Source: a bacterium (lineage in GTDB: Bacteria; Tectomicrobia; Entotheonellia; Entotheonellales; Entotheonellaceae). Taken from it: DNA of 8,454 nucleotides. A program made the translations under genes and the position numbers. The stretch is taken from positions 1 through 8,454 of the forward strand of contig JAPULM010000216.1 in NCBI GenBank assembly GCA_027294925.1, written 5' to 3'. Every line of letters starts with the position of its first letter. Position 1 is the stretch's first letter. The notes beneath the pieces were generated by a model. That model did not search any database and was not told the DNA's origin. It saw only the letters and a program-made list of their open reading frames with translations. This document shows positions 1 through 6,567 of this stretch, in pieces.

Positions 1-48
1 GCGGACTGGGCTCGGGAATTGATCGAGGCAAACCGGCGGGCGAGGTAA
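1..48 (+). CDS. C-terminal end of an unidentified gene (partial)
   Basis: The first 15 codons read in frame 1 as ADWARELIEANRRAR and end at a TAA at 46-48. The composition (amphipathic, Arg- and Ala-rich) is typical of a helical C-terminus, and a GC-rich hairpin overlaps the stop codon. Too little of the protein is present to name a family. That it is coding at all is an inference from the open frame and its position at the window edge; it could also be chance. Confidence 0.4.
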   Translation, partial: ADWARELIEANRRAR

Positions 49-61
49 AACCCTCCCGCCG
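34..61 (+). terminator. GC-rich hairpin over the stop codon, possible terminator
   Basis: CGGCGGG (34-40) pairs perfectly with CCCGCCG (55-61). Inside it, AGG (43-45) can pair with CCT (52-54), leaving a small A-rich loop. The hairpin spans the TAA of the upstream partial gene. No T-run follows, so it is not a classical intrinsic terminator. It may attenuate or protect the mRNA 3' end, or be incidental. Confidence 0.3.
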
Positions 62-366
62 TTCGGTGATATCATGCAGCTTTGTTGCCATCATCACTCA
101 CGATGTCAGTATGAGACGCGCGGCATCGGCAAGGCAGGACATCAGGTCATTGAGAAAGTGCGGTGCGGTGCGCCATCCAGGGAACGCTGGGCAAAGGTGA
201 GCGACAGCGACAAGATGGTACGCAGCACAACTGCATGGGACGCCCTCCAAATATTCGGTTGTCGTGATATTGGGGGCATCGTATCATCAGGCAGGATTAG
301 TGTACGAGCGTCAAAAGCAGGAAATCAGTATAGTTATCGGAAGCGTCATATCCTGGAGGGCATCTC
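49..366. other. Non-coding stretch of about 320 nt upstream of the selenoprotein gene
   Basis: An open frame exists from 74 through this stretch, but it has no convincing Shine-Dalgarno site, its translation is low-complexity in Cys, His, Arg and Ser, and it runs out of frame into the next gene. I see no recognisable protein on either strand. The stretch holds the hairpin at 34-61 at its left edge, a short GTGCG repetition near 159-175, and a candidate promoter at 259-287. Confidence 0.5.
259..287 (+). promoter_or_regulatory. Candidate sigma70 promoter for the AhpD-like selenoprotein gene
   Basis: TTGTCG (259-264, four of six matches to TTGACA) is separated by 17 nt from TATCAT (282-287, five of six matches to TATAAT). 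Transcription would start near 294, giving a 5' leader of about 70 nt. A TGATA/TATCA inverted repeat (265-269 and 282-286) lies in the spacer and -10 region and could be an operator. The assignment rests only on consensus match and position. Confidence 0.4.
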
Positions 367-948
367 ATGGCGAACGATCACGGTCATCTTCCCAAGGCCA
401 ACCCCAACCAGCTAGCGCCTGAACTGCAGCACCAGCTTGAGGTGTGGTTTGACAAGGCCTACACCGATGACAACCTGTTTCTCACGCTGGCCCGCCGTCC
501 TGCCGTGTTGAAACTCTTCCTGAGCTGGGTTAGCTTCGTCTACACCGGGGGCTCAAAGCTCGACCCGAAGCTGATGGAGCTGTGCCGTCTCCGCCTCGCG
601 GCCCGCAATCAGTGCGTGCATTGAAGCCTCGCCCGCAGCGCATCGTTGATGCGCAGTGGACTTACCGAAGTCGAGGTCGAGGCCGCACTTGGCGATCTCG
701 ACACCGCCGATCTTCCGCCAGCAACTATCGCGGCACTACGCCTGGCCGACCGTCTCAGCGACGTCCGGCCCCACATCGAGGCGGATTTCTATGCCGAGCT
801 ACGCCAGGCGCTGGACGATGACGAGGTCTTGGAACTTGGTGCGGCCCTGTCAATCGCCTCGGGATGGCAGCGCTTTATCGAAGCATTCGGCATCCGACCG
901 GACGCCTGGACAGACACCACGCCACTTCCCTGGAGCAAAGGGGGGTAG
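367..948 (+). CDS. AhpD/carboxymuconolactone decarboxylase-like selenoprotein with a CxxU motif (in-frame TGA read through)
   Basis: The frame opens at ATG 367 behind GGAGG (355-359, spacing 7) and is interrupted only by TGA at 622-624, after which the same frame continues to TAG at 946-948. Read through, it gives 193 residues. Residues 71-86 hold Glu71, Cys83 and the UGA at 86, with the Glu-to-Cys spacing of 12 and CxxC spacing of AhpD peroxidase-reductases; the UGA sits at the second, resolving or attacking Cys. The part after the TGA (residues 87-193) is a normal continuation of the CMD fold, with helical segments rich in Glu, Ala and Leu ending in a Trp-containing helix. Family knowledge: AhpD-like proteins are alkylhydroperoxidase or thiol-disulfide oxidoreductases, and Sec-containing AhpD-like members have been reported in bacteria. 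Inference: this is a cytosolic redox enzyme using a selenenylsulfide. The usual His four residues after the second Cys is Arg90 here. The alternative is a nonsense mutation or base error; the position of the TGA and the adjoining hairpin argue against that. Confidence 0.8.
622..624 (+). other. In-frame UGA, predicted selenocysteine codon (Sec86)
   Basis: This TGA follows codons for Asn-Gln-Cys-Val-His and precedes Ser-Leu-Ala-Arg in an uninterrupted family-like frame. It aligns with the second cysteine of the AhpD CxxC motif, which yields CxxU. A Cys codon (TGC or TGT) differs from TGA by one base, so a point mutation is the main competing explanation. Confidence 0.78.
633..659 (+). promoter_or_regulatory. 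Candidate bacterial SECIS element
   Basis: GCGCATC (638-644) and GATGCGC (648-654) form a perfect 7-bp stem with a GUU apical loop (645-647). Below an A-A mismatch (637/655) the helix continues for 4 bp: 633-636 with 656-659, one pair being G-U. The upper stem begins 13 nt after the UGA and the loop about 20 nt after it, matching the geometry of bacterial SECIS elements such as that of E. coli fdhF, in which SelB recognises G and U in the loop. The A-A mismatch replaces the bulged U of the E. coli element. The loop is tight at three bases and would be five if the closing C-G pair opens. Confidence 0.72.
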
Positions 949-1017
949 GAATTCACACCGGTGGCCACCCATACAGGCGGGACGACGACGCTCGCAGGGA
1001 TGCGCAGCAGCGTGCAT

Positions 1018-1893
1018 TCAACACCGCACGTACTTGTCCACCCGGTACGTCGTGCCCAGCGCCAGATAAATATCACCGTGCGCATCGATCCAACTGCCAT
1101 GGGCTGATAGGGCATCCCAGCGCGCCACCACCATGCCGAGATTGTCCATCAGGCTGATGCGCGGCGACAACCCGTTGATGCCGCCCTCGCTGATGCAAAA
1201 CAGGCCGTCCGGGTCAATGGAAATATCCAGCGGACGACGCAAGTCAACCCACATGGCTTGGTAGTGGCCATCGGCGGAAAAAACCTGGACGCGGTTATTT
1301 TCCCGGTCACACACGTAGACCGTATTGGTCTTATCCACCACCAGGCTGTGAGGCAGGTGAAATTGATTGGGCGCCTCCTTACCGGGTTGCCCCCAGGAGT
1401 TCAGCAGGCGACCGTCGTCGGTAAAACGGTGAATACGGGCGTTGCGGTAGCCGTCGGCCACATAGAGTTCGCCGGATGGGGCGGGAACCATTTCAGTCGG
1501 ATAGTTGAACGGCCCGGCAGCGCGCGGCACGACCTCACCGGGACGCTCAGCGCCGGTGTCCGAATGCACCCCACGCTGGCCTAACACCTGCAGCGGCTTA
1601 CCGTCCAGGGTGTAGGTGAGGCAAACGGAATCATCGCGGTCGGTCAGATACACCACGTCATCGGCAATGTAGATGCCATGCGGATTGCTAAAGGCGCCGA
1701 TACCCCAGCAACCCAGATAGTTGCCGTCTCGATCAAACACCACCACGGGCGGGTCTTTACGTTGAAAAACATAGACCCGATCTTGAGAATCGGCAGCGAT
1801 CGCGCTGACATGGGCGAATGTTTCACCGGCCGGCAGCTTGGCCCAATGCTCAATTAGCCGATAGGTATATTTACCGGTTCCTACCGTCTCCAT
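1018..1893 (-). CDS. NHL-repeat six-bladed beta-propeller protein
   Basis: The 291-residue product is built of repeated units with the NHL pattern (Pro-x-Gly/Ser-hydrophobic, then a short strand ending in Tyr-Val-x-Asp, then a hydrophobic strand and Asp-Gly turn). Approximate blades, counted from the chosen start, are residues 26-64, 68-106, 119-158, 168-205, 210-248 and 252-290. The clearest are those around LYVADGYRNARI and TVYVCDRENNRV. No signal peptide or membrane segment is visible, so a cytosolic location is likely. NHL propellers bind proteins, RNA or small molecules, and some act as lyases; nothing here identifies a catalytic site. Start: ATG at 1893 has GGAGG (minus strand, 1904-1908) at 10 nt spacing. 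The ATG at 1902 lies only 1 nt from that site, and a start at 1950 would overlap the candidate promoter. It converges on the selenoprotein gene with a 69-nt gap that contains no clear terminator. Confidence 0.8.
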   Translation of the reverse strand: METVGTGKYTYRLIEHWAKLPAGETFAHVSAIAADSQDRVYVFQRKDPPVVVFDRDGNYLGCWGIGAFSNPHGIYIADDVVYLTDRDDSVCLTYTLDGKPLQVLGQRGVHSDTGAERPGEVVPRAAGPFNYPTEMVPAPSGELYVADGYRNARIHRFTDDGRLLNSWGQPGKEAPNQFHLPHSLVVDKTNTVYVCDRENNRVQVFSADGHYQAMWVDLRRPLDISIDPDGLFCISEGGINGLSPRISLMDNLGMVVARWDALSAHGSWIDAHGDIYLALGTTYRVDKYVRC

Positions 1894-1920
1894 AAGTCTC
1901 ATGCCTCCATCGACTATGTT

Positions 1921-1950
1921 GTTATCTGGACAAGGTTTAGCAACTGCCAA
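1921..1950 (-). promoter_or_regulatory. Candidate promoter of the NHL-repeat gene
   Basis: Read on the minus strand, TTGGCA (1950-1945) is followed after 18 nt by GATAAC (1926-1921). These are moderate matches to the -35 and -10 consensus, lying just upstream of the Shine-Dalgarno site of the NHL gene. The leader would be about 20 nt. It is supported by consensus and position only. Confidence 0.3.
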
Positions 1951-2228
1951 ACAGCCACCGTCCCCTTATTGTGGAACAAAAACCGTTCAAACATCGTATA
2001 AATCCATGCGCAGCCCGGCACGGGGTGGGGGAGCACGCATGTCTAATGATGTCACCCATCTTAGCAAAACCCAACACCGGACTCCAGAGCAGGAAATGGA
2101 TATACCAACCCTAGGCGGAAAAACTTTTGTCTAGGCACTCATGACAGCACCTGGACAAGAAGGTCAGAGGAGGGTAGGGTAAAGTGGGTTAGTTTGCAAC
2201 CATTTGATAAGCCAGAAAGGAAATCAAT
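1951..2228. other. Divergent intergenic region between the NHL gene and the hydrolase gene
   Basis: This 278-nt stretch should hold the promoter of the downstream hydrolase gene, but I find no convincing -35/-10 pair on the plus strand; a TATAAA-like element at about 1997 lacks a good -35. An open frame runs from 1901 to 2134 on the plus strand, without a ribosome-binding site or recognisable protein character. A short inverted repeat, CCTAG...CTAGG, lies near 2110-2136 and is probably incidental. Confidence 0.4.
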
Positions 2229-3077
2229 ATGCCGGTTACACATGTCAACGATGTTGATCTGTACTATGAAACCTACGGCGAGGGGTTTCCGATCGTGCTG
2301 GCGCATGGTTATTGCACTAGCATCAACCTGTGGAAACATCAGATTCCGCTGCTGGCCGAACGCTATCAGGTGATCGCCTACGACGCCCGCGGGCATGGCC
2401 TATCATCAGCGCCGGCCGGCAAGGAGCACTATACACTCAGCCATCTGGTGGCGGATATGCATGCCCTGTTGCGACATCTTGGCGTCAAACAGGCGTACAT
2501 CGCCGGACACTCCATGGGTGGCGCCACCACTGCCGGGTTTGCGGCCCGGCATCCGGAGATGACCAAAGCAGCGTTAATTTGCAACATCGACGCCGGGCAT
2601 CAGCCACCGGATCCCGACAATGACCCCATTGCAGCACAGACACGGCAGCGAGCACTAGAGCTGGTACGTGCGTGCGGCATGGTAGACTACGCGCGGCAGC
2701 AAATTGCCGAGAAAACAGTGCCACCCTTTGTCCAGGCAAGCGAGACAGAGCAGCACATCTTTGTCACGCGCTATGCCCATCAGCCACTCAACGGCTATCT
2801 CGGGGTTGGTGAGGCGTTACCCTGGCGCGAAGCCTGGCTCACCGAGGCGGCCCGCTCGCTCAACATGCCAGTGGTCATTATGATGGGCACGGACGATGTG
2901 ATGCACCGCGGTGCGGAGGTGCTCTTAACGCATCTCCCGCAAGCCCATTTTGTATCGATCAAAGAGGCGCCGCACGATTCGATGAACGCACGCCCAGAGG
3001 CATTTAATCAGGGCATGTTGGAATATCTGGAAAATCTGGAGCAAGGCAAGCTAGTTGCTGGGCGGCGCACCCTGTGA
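2229..3077 (+). CDS. Alpha/beta-hydrolase fold protein
   Basis: The 282-residue product starts at ATG 2229 behind AAGGA (2217-2221, spacing 7). Visible hallmarks are the oxyanion-hole segment His26-Gly27-Tyr28, the YDARGHG segment (residues 51-57), the nucleophile elbow G-H-S-M-G with Ser95, a likely acid at Asp222 or Asp223 in the GTDD segment, and the catalytic His249 in APHDS. The order and spacing fit a complete Ser-Asp-His hydrolase of the usual length. There is no signal peptide, so it is probably cytosolic. The family covers esterases, C-C bond hydrolases, haloperoxidase-like and lactone hydrolases; the substrate cannot be read from sequence. It stands alone between a divergent NHL gene and the convergent queD gene. 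Its stop codon lies in an inverted repeat that may end transcription. Confidence 0.9.
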   Translation: MPVTHVNDVDLYYETYGEGFPIVLAHGYCTSINLWKHQIPLLAERYQVIAYDARGHGLSSAPAGKEHYTLSHLVADMHALLRHLGVKQAYIAGHSMGGATTAGFAARHPEMTKAALICNIDAGHQPPDPDNDPIAAQTRQRALELVRACGMVDYARQQIAEKTVPPFVQASETEQHIFVTRYAHQPLNGYLGVGEALPWREAWLTEAARSLNMPVVIMMGTDDVMHRGAEVLLTHLPQAHFVSIKEAPHDSMNARPEAFNQGMLEYLENLEQGKLVAGRRTL

Positions 3078-3099
3078 TGATACCTGGCCAGTATCATCA
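3075..3099. terminator. Perfect inverted repeat between convergent genes, possible bidirectional terminator
   Basis: TGATGATAC (3075-3083) and GTATCATCA (3091-3099) are perfect 9-bp inverted repeats around a 7-nt loop. The left arm begins at the stop codon of the hydrolase gene, and queD ends 14 nt further on. The symmetry and the convergent setting suggest transcription termination from both sides. No strong T-run follows on either strand and the stem is AT-rich, so a protein-binding site is an alternative. Confidence 0.4.
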
Positions 3100-3113
3100 T
3101 AAGTCTACACAAT

Positions 3114-3473
3114 CTAACTTTTACCCTCATACACACAGCCGCTGGTGCAGGTTTCATGCACCACAACCTTGCAGAGGCCGGGCAACGACGGCTGCAAGCG
3201 CTGCCAGATCCACATCGCCAGGTTTTCGCTGGTGGGATTCGACAGACCCTCAACCTCGTTGAGATAATGGTGATCCAACTGGTCGTAGAGGGGTTGAAAG
3301 GCAGTTTTAATGTCGGCAAAGTCCATCACCCAACCGGGCTCTGACTGCACCTCGCCACGCAGATGGATATCAATCTGAAACGAGTGGCCGTGTAAGCGCT
3401 GACATTTATGACCGGGTGGGGCGTGCGGCAGGCAATGCGCGGCTTCGATAGTGAACCGTCTAAAAATCTCCAT
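3114..3473 (-). CDS. queD: 6-carboxy-5,6,7,8-tetrahydropterin synthase (QueD)
   Basis: QueD converts 7,8-dihydroneopterin triphosphate to 6-carboxytetrahydropterin, the second step from GTP towards preQ0 and queuosine. The 119-residue product has the full PTPS/QueD signature: zinc-binding His13, His28 and His30 (the last two in LHGH), catalytic Cys24 four residues before His28, the QLDHHYLN segment (residues 65-72), the PTSEN motif (80-84), and Glu107 in the substrate-anchoring C-terminal strand. Length is normal for bacterial QueD. Its start lies 11 nt downstream of the queE stop, with a GGGGG-type ribosome-binding site in the gap, so the two are probably co-transcribed with queE first. Distinguishing QueD from mammalian-type PTPS rests mainly on the queE neighbour and the Cys-x3-His motif. 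Confidence 0.93.
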   Translation of the reverse strand: MEIFRRFTIEAAHCLPHAPPGHKCQRLHGHSFQIDIHLRGEVQSEPGWVMDFADIKTAFQPLYDQLDHHYLNEVEGLSNPTSENLAMWIWQRLQPSLPGLCKVVVHETCTSGCVYEGKS

Positions 3474-3484
3474 CGCTTACCCCC

Positions 3485-4126
3485 TTACGGAATGCCCAGG
3501 TATTTATGCGTTTGCATGCTGAGTCGCCAACGCGGATGGGCAAGACAGTAGGCAATTGCCAGTTGCGTGTTACGTAAACGCTCAGGGCCATCCATGGGCT
3601 GCAGTAAAAAGTGTTGAAAGGCTAATTTCTCGTAACGCTCAGGCAGCGCGCCGTCCTGCGGAAAGATCAACTTGAGTTCATCCCCGCACCGTAAGACGAG
3701 TTCGGCATAGGCTTTAGGGCTCACACAGACCCAGTCAATCCCCGACGGTGGTAAACGTGTGCCATTGGTCTCGATCGCCACTTCAAAACCTCGCTCATGC
3801 AGTGCCTGCAGCAGTATCGCATCCAGTTGCAACAAGGGCTCGCCGCCCGTACAGACGACAAACGGCCGCGCCCCGCCAGCCGCGGCGGCAGGCCACTGCG
3901 CTGCCACTGCATTAGCCAGATCATCGCAGGTGGCAAAACGGCCGCCACCCGGCCCATTAACACCGATAAAATCGGTGTCACAGAATTGACAAATAGCCGT
4001 AGGGCGGTCTTTTTCCAAACCTGTCCATAAATTACAACCGGTAAAACGACAAAACACGGCCGGGCGGCCGACGTTAGCGCCTTCGCCTTGTAGGGTATAA
4101 AAGATTTCTTTAACGGTGTAGGTCAT
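3485..4126 (-). CDS. queE: 7-carboxy-7-deazaguanine synthase (QueE), radical SAM enzyme
   Basis: QueE rearranges 6-carboxytetrahydropterin, the QueD product, to 7-carboxy-7-deazaguanine using S-adenosylmethionine and a 4Fe-4S cluster. The 213-residue product opens with the typical IFYTLQGEG segment (residues 8-16). Its cluster cysteines are Cys31, Cys46 and Cys49, a CX14CX2C arrangement rather than the standard radical SAM CX3CX2C; this expanded loop is known from characterised QueE enzymes such as that of Burkholderia multivorans. Further motifs are TGGEP (93-97, SAM binding), ETNGT (119-123), SPK (136-138) and the C-terminal QTHKYLGIP. Length is normal and all key residues are present. It is the first gene of a queE-queD pair, divergent from the CoA-transferase genes. 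The ribosome-binding site before ATG 4126 is weak. queC and folE-type partners are not in the window. Confidence 0.95.
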   Translation of the reverse strand: MTYTVKEIFYTLQGEGANVGRPAVFCRFTGCNLWTGLEKDRPTAICQFCDTDFIGVNGPGGGRFATCDDLANAVAAQWPAAAAGGARPFVVCTGGEPLLQLDAILLQALHERGFEVAIETNGTRLPPSGIDWVCVSPKAYAELVLRCGDELKLIFPQDGALPERYEKLAFQHFLLQPMDGPERLRNTQLAIAYCLAHPRWRLSMQTHKYLGIP

Positions 4127-4259
4127 GACTCAACATCAAAGGCTGTGTAGGGACTCTGATAAATGATAGCGCATCTGATTGACTATAGCATCCTTGCCGG
4201 TTGGATGGAAACATGATACATACAAAGAGACATCCGGACCTATGCAAGGAAGACTGCCC

Positions 4260-4949
4260 ATGGAGAAAGTGTATCCTAGTTCACGCGACGCCATTGCTGA
4301 TATTGCGCATGGCGCCAGCATTATGTTTGGCGGCTTTGGCCGCGCCGGTTTGCCGGTTAGCCTCATCCTCGCCCTGAAAGAACGTGGTGTGACAAATCTA
4401 ACCGCCGTTGTCAACAATCCGGGCTTTGATTATGAAGAATTATTTGCCAACGAACAGATTAGCAGGCTGATCTCATCCTTTCCGGTTGTCCCATCATCGT
4501 TTATAGAGGCGGGACAAACGCTGTATTCCCGCGCTCAAATTGAGGCTGGTAAAGTAGAAGTGGAACTGGTGCCGCAAGGCACCTTGATCGAACGTATTCG
4601 GGCCGGCGGGGCTGGCGTGCCGGCGTTTTTTACGCCCACCGGGGTTGGCACTCAGGTCGCCGAGGGCAAGGAGGTGCGCGAGTTTGATGGCAAACCCTAC
4701 CTGATGGAGCATGCCCTACGCACTGACTACGCGTTGATCAAAGCCTACAAAGCCGATCGTATGGGTAACCTCCTCTACCGCCTCGCCAGCCGCAATTTCA
4801 ATCCGATCATGGCAACGGCGGCGACCATCACCATCGCCGAGGTGGAAGAAATTGTCGAGGTCGGGGAACTCGACCCCGACAGCATCGTGACGCCAAGTAT
4901 CTTCGTCCAGCGCGTCGTCAAGGGAGAGATCGATGACAAGTGGACTTAG
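4260..4949 (+). CDS. 3-oxoacid CoA-transferase, subunit A
   Basis: This is the A (alpha) half of a family I CoA-transferase, which moves CoA between a donor such as succinyl-CoA and a 3-oxoacid. The 229-residue product has the N-terminal MFGGFGRAGLP segment (residues 22-32), the PQGT motif (105-108), the FFTPTGVGT loop (123-131) that shapes the CoA pocket, and the LYR-x6-FNP segment typical of SCOT/AtoD/PcaI subunits. Start: ATG 4260 has AAGGAAG (4246-4252) 7 nt upstream; the longer frame from 4179 would add 27 residues that do not resemble the family. The last 17 nt overlap the start of subunit B, so translation is probably coupled. Acetoacetate and 3-oxoadipate are the usual substrates, and sequence alone does not choose between them. 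No beta-ketoadipate or ketone-body genes lie nearby. Confidence 0.9.
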   Translation: MEKVYPSSRDAIADIAHGASIMFGGFGRAGLPVSLILALKERGVTNLTAVVNNPGFDYEELFANEQISRLISSFPVVPSSFIEAGQTLYSRAQIEAGKVEVELVPQGTLIERIRAGGAGVPAFFTPTGVGTQVAEGKEVREFDGKPYLMEHALRTDYALIKAYKADRMGNLLYRLASRNFNPIMATAATITIAEVEEIVEVGELDPDSIVTPSIFVQRVVKGEIDDKWT

Positions 4950-5598
4950 TCGTGAGCAAATTGCCCAGCGCGCAGCGCAAGAACTGCAAAGCGGCTTTGC
5001 CGTTAACCTTGGGATCGGTATTCCGACCCTAGTCGCCAACTATGTGCCAGAAGGGGTCGAAATTATCCTGCATGCCGAAAACGGCCTGCTTGGCTGTGGT
5101 CCTCTGGCCGAGGCAGGGGAAGAGGACGCGGATCTGATTAACGCCGGGGCGCAATACATTACCCTACAGCCAGGCGCTTGTTGTTTTGACTCCGCCACCT
5201 CTTTTGCGATGATCCGTGGCGGTCATCTCGATATGACCATCCTCGGTGGTTTCCAGGTTTCCGCCCAGGGCGATTTAGCCAACTGGCGTGTTCTGGGTCG
5301 TCAATACGGCAATATCGGTGGCGCCATGGATCTGGCCAATGGCGCCAAACGGGTGGTGGTGACAATGGAACACTGCACCAAAAACGGCGACTCTAAAATT
5401 GTCGACGCTTGTTCTTATCCGCTCACCGGGATTGGCTGTGTGGATACCATTATTACCGATCTGGCGGTAATTGCGGTGACGCCGCAGGGCCTGCTGCTAC
5501 GAGAAGTCGCACCGGGCATGACGCCGGACGCGGTGCAGCAGGCAACCCAAGCGACATTGCAAATTGACGATGATGTTAAAGAAATGAATCTGACCTGA
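4933..5598 (+). CDS. 3-oxoacid CoA-transferase, subunit B
   Basis: This is the B (beta) half of the same enzyme and carries the catalytic residue. The 221-residue product has LGIGIPTLVANY (residues 26-37) and the ENGLLG signature with the catalytic Glu49, which forms the glutamyl-CoA thioester intermediate. It also has the GGHLDMTILGGFQV segment and the conserved MEHCTKNG stretch found in ScoB/AtoA/PcaJ proteins. Length is normal. ATG 4933 lies inside the subunit A gene, preceded by an AAGGGAGAG ribosome-binding site, as is common for these paired subunits. A gap of 60 nt leads to the next gene on the same strand. Confidence 0.92.
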   Translation: MTSGLSREQIAQRAAQELQSGFAVNLGIGIPTLVANYVPEGVEIILHAENGLLGCGPLAEAGEEDADLINAGAQYITLQPGACCFDSATSFAMIRGGHLDMTILGGFQVSAQGDLANWRVLGRQYGNIGGAMDLANGAKRVVVTMEHCTKNGDSKIVDACSYPLTGIGCVDTIITDLAVIAVTPQGLLLREVAPGMTPDAVQQATQATLQIDDDVKEMNLT

Positions 5599-5658
5599 GG
5601 GCGGCGATCGTGGAAGAATGTTGCCCATCTATATCGACGTTATGTAAGGTAACCAAAC

Positions 5659-6567
5659 ATGGAGTTTGACTCAATCGAATCGTTGCAAGCCGCCATACAG
5701 TCGCAAGATTACATCTGCGACCGCTCGCTTGCAACGGTTATTTTTCTCGCCATGCAACTTGAAAAACCGATTCTCCTGGAAGGTGAAGCCGGGGTCGGCA
5801 AAACCGAAGTGGCCAAGGTGATGGCCGCCACGCTCGGGGCCAAGCTGATCCGCTTGCAGTGTTACGAAGGCCTCGATGTCAACACCGCCCTTTACGAGTG
5901 GAATTTTCCGCGTCAGATGTTGCACATTAGAGTGGCTGAAGTGGCAAGCGCCACCTCAACGGCAGATATCGAGCAAGAAATCTATAGTGCATCATTCCTG
6001 ATTAAACGCCCTCTGTTGGAAGCCATACAAAGCGGGCCGGAACAGCCAACGGTTTTGTTGATCGACGAAGTGGATCGTTCCGACGAAGAGTTTGAAGCAT
6101 TCTTGTTGGAGGTGCTGTCCGATTTTCAAATCAGCATTCCGGAAATTGGCACCATCAAAGCCGACCGGCTGCCGCTGGTGATTCTCACCTCGAACCGCAC
6201 GCGGGAAATCCATGACGCACTCAAACGGCGCTGTTTGTTTCACTGGATCGACTACCCAACCTTTGACAAGGAACTCGAGATCGTCCGCACCAAAGTGCCA
6301 CACATTGGCAAAGACCTTGCCAGGCAAATTTGTCAGTTCGTCGAGATGATGCGTCAACAAGATTTTTACAAGCGGCCCGGGGTGGCTGAAACCCTGGATT
6401 GGGCCCGCGCCTTACTGTTTTTAGGACACCAGCGCTTAGATATTCCAACCATTAAAGAGACCCTCGGATGTGTCCTAAAGTATAAGGAGGATATGGATAA
6501 AGCTGATGAAGACCTGCTTGAAAACATCCTCAGCACGTTACGAACTGGATCCGCACATTCCAACTGA
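5659..6567 (+). CDS. MoxR-family AAA+ ATPase, CoxD-like
   Basis: The 302-residue product is a complete AAA+ domain: Walker A GEAGVGKT (residues 42-49), Walker B LLIDEVDR with Asp136 and Glu137, the presensor beta-hairpin region at about 157-170, sensor 1 LTSNR with Asn179, and an arginine-finger candidate at Arg190/191 in LKRRCLFHW. The LQCYEGLDV...YEWNFPRQ block (residues 66-85) is characteristic of the CoxD/APE2220 branch of MoxR proteins. Such ATPases work with a VWA protein, here the overlapping downstream gene, to mature or remodel a target; CoxD in Oligotropha helps assemble the Mo-Cu active site of CO dehydrogenase. ATG 5659 is preceded by AAGGT (5646-5650). No cox structural genes are present, so the client is unknown. 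It should be cytosolic, as no signal or membrane segment is seen. Confidence 0.92.
   Translation: MEFDSIESLQAAIQSQDYICDRSLATVIFLAMQLEKPILLEGEAGVGKTEVAKVMAATLGAKLIRLQCYEGLDVNTALYEWNFPRQMLHIRVAEVASATSTADIEQEIYSASFLIKRPLLEAIQSGPEQPTVLLIDEVDRSDEEFEAFLLEVLSDFQISIPEIGTIKADRLPLVILTSNRTREIHDALKRRCLFHWIDYPTFDKELEIVRTKVPHIGKDLARQICQFVEMMRQQDFYKRPGVAETLDWARALLFLGHQRLDIPTIKETLGCVLKYKEDMDKADEDLLENILSTLRTGSAHSN

Noticed and set aside
74..415. 113-residue open frame upstream of the selenoprotein
   Set aside because: It has no Shine-Dalgarno site, a biased Cys/His/Arg/Ser composition and no family character, and it overlaps the well-supported start at 367.
622..948. Nonsense mutation splitting an AhpD-like pseudogene into two parts
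   Set aside because: The only disruption is one TGA, placed precisely at the redox Cys position and followed by a SECIS-like hairpin. Both halves show intact family-like sequence. A random mutation would rarely hit this site, although a base error cannot be fully excluded.
646..948. Separate short gene starting at TTG 646 or ATG 649
   Set aside because: The start has no ribosome-binding site, lies inside the hairpin, and the product is the second half of the upstream protein in the same frame.
1901..2134. 77-residue open frame in the NHL-hydrolase intergenic region
   Set aside because: It has no ribosome-binding site or recognisable protein pattern, and it overlaps the start and candidate promoter of the NHL gene.
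4179..4259. N-terminal extension of CoA-transferase subunit A
   Set aside because: The extra 27 residues do not look like the family, and a good Shine-Dalgarno site sits 7 nt before ATG 4260.
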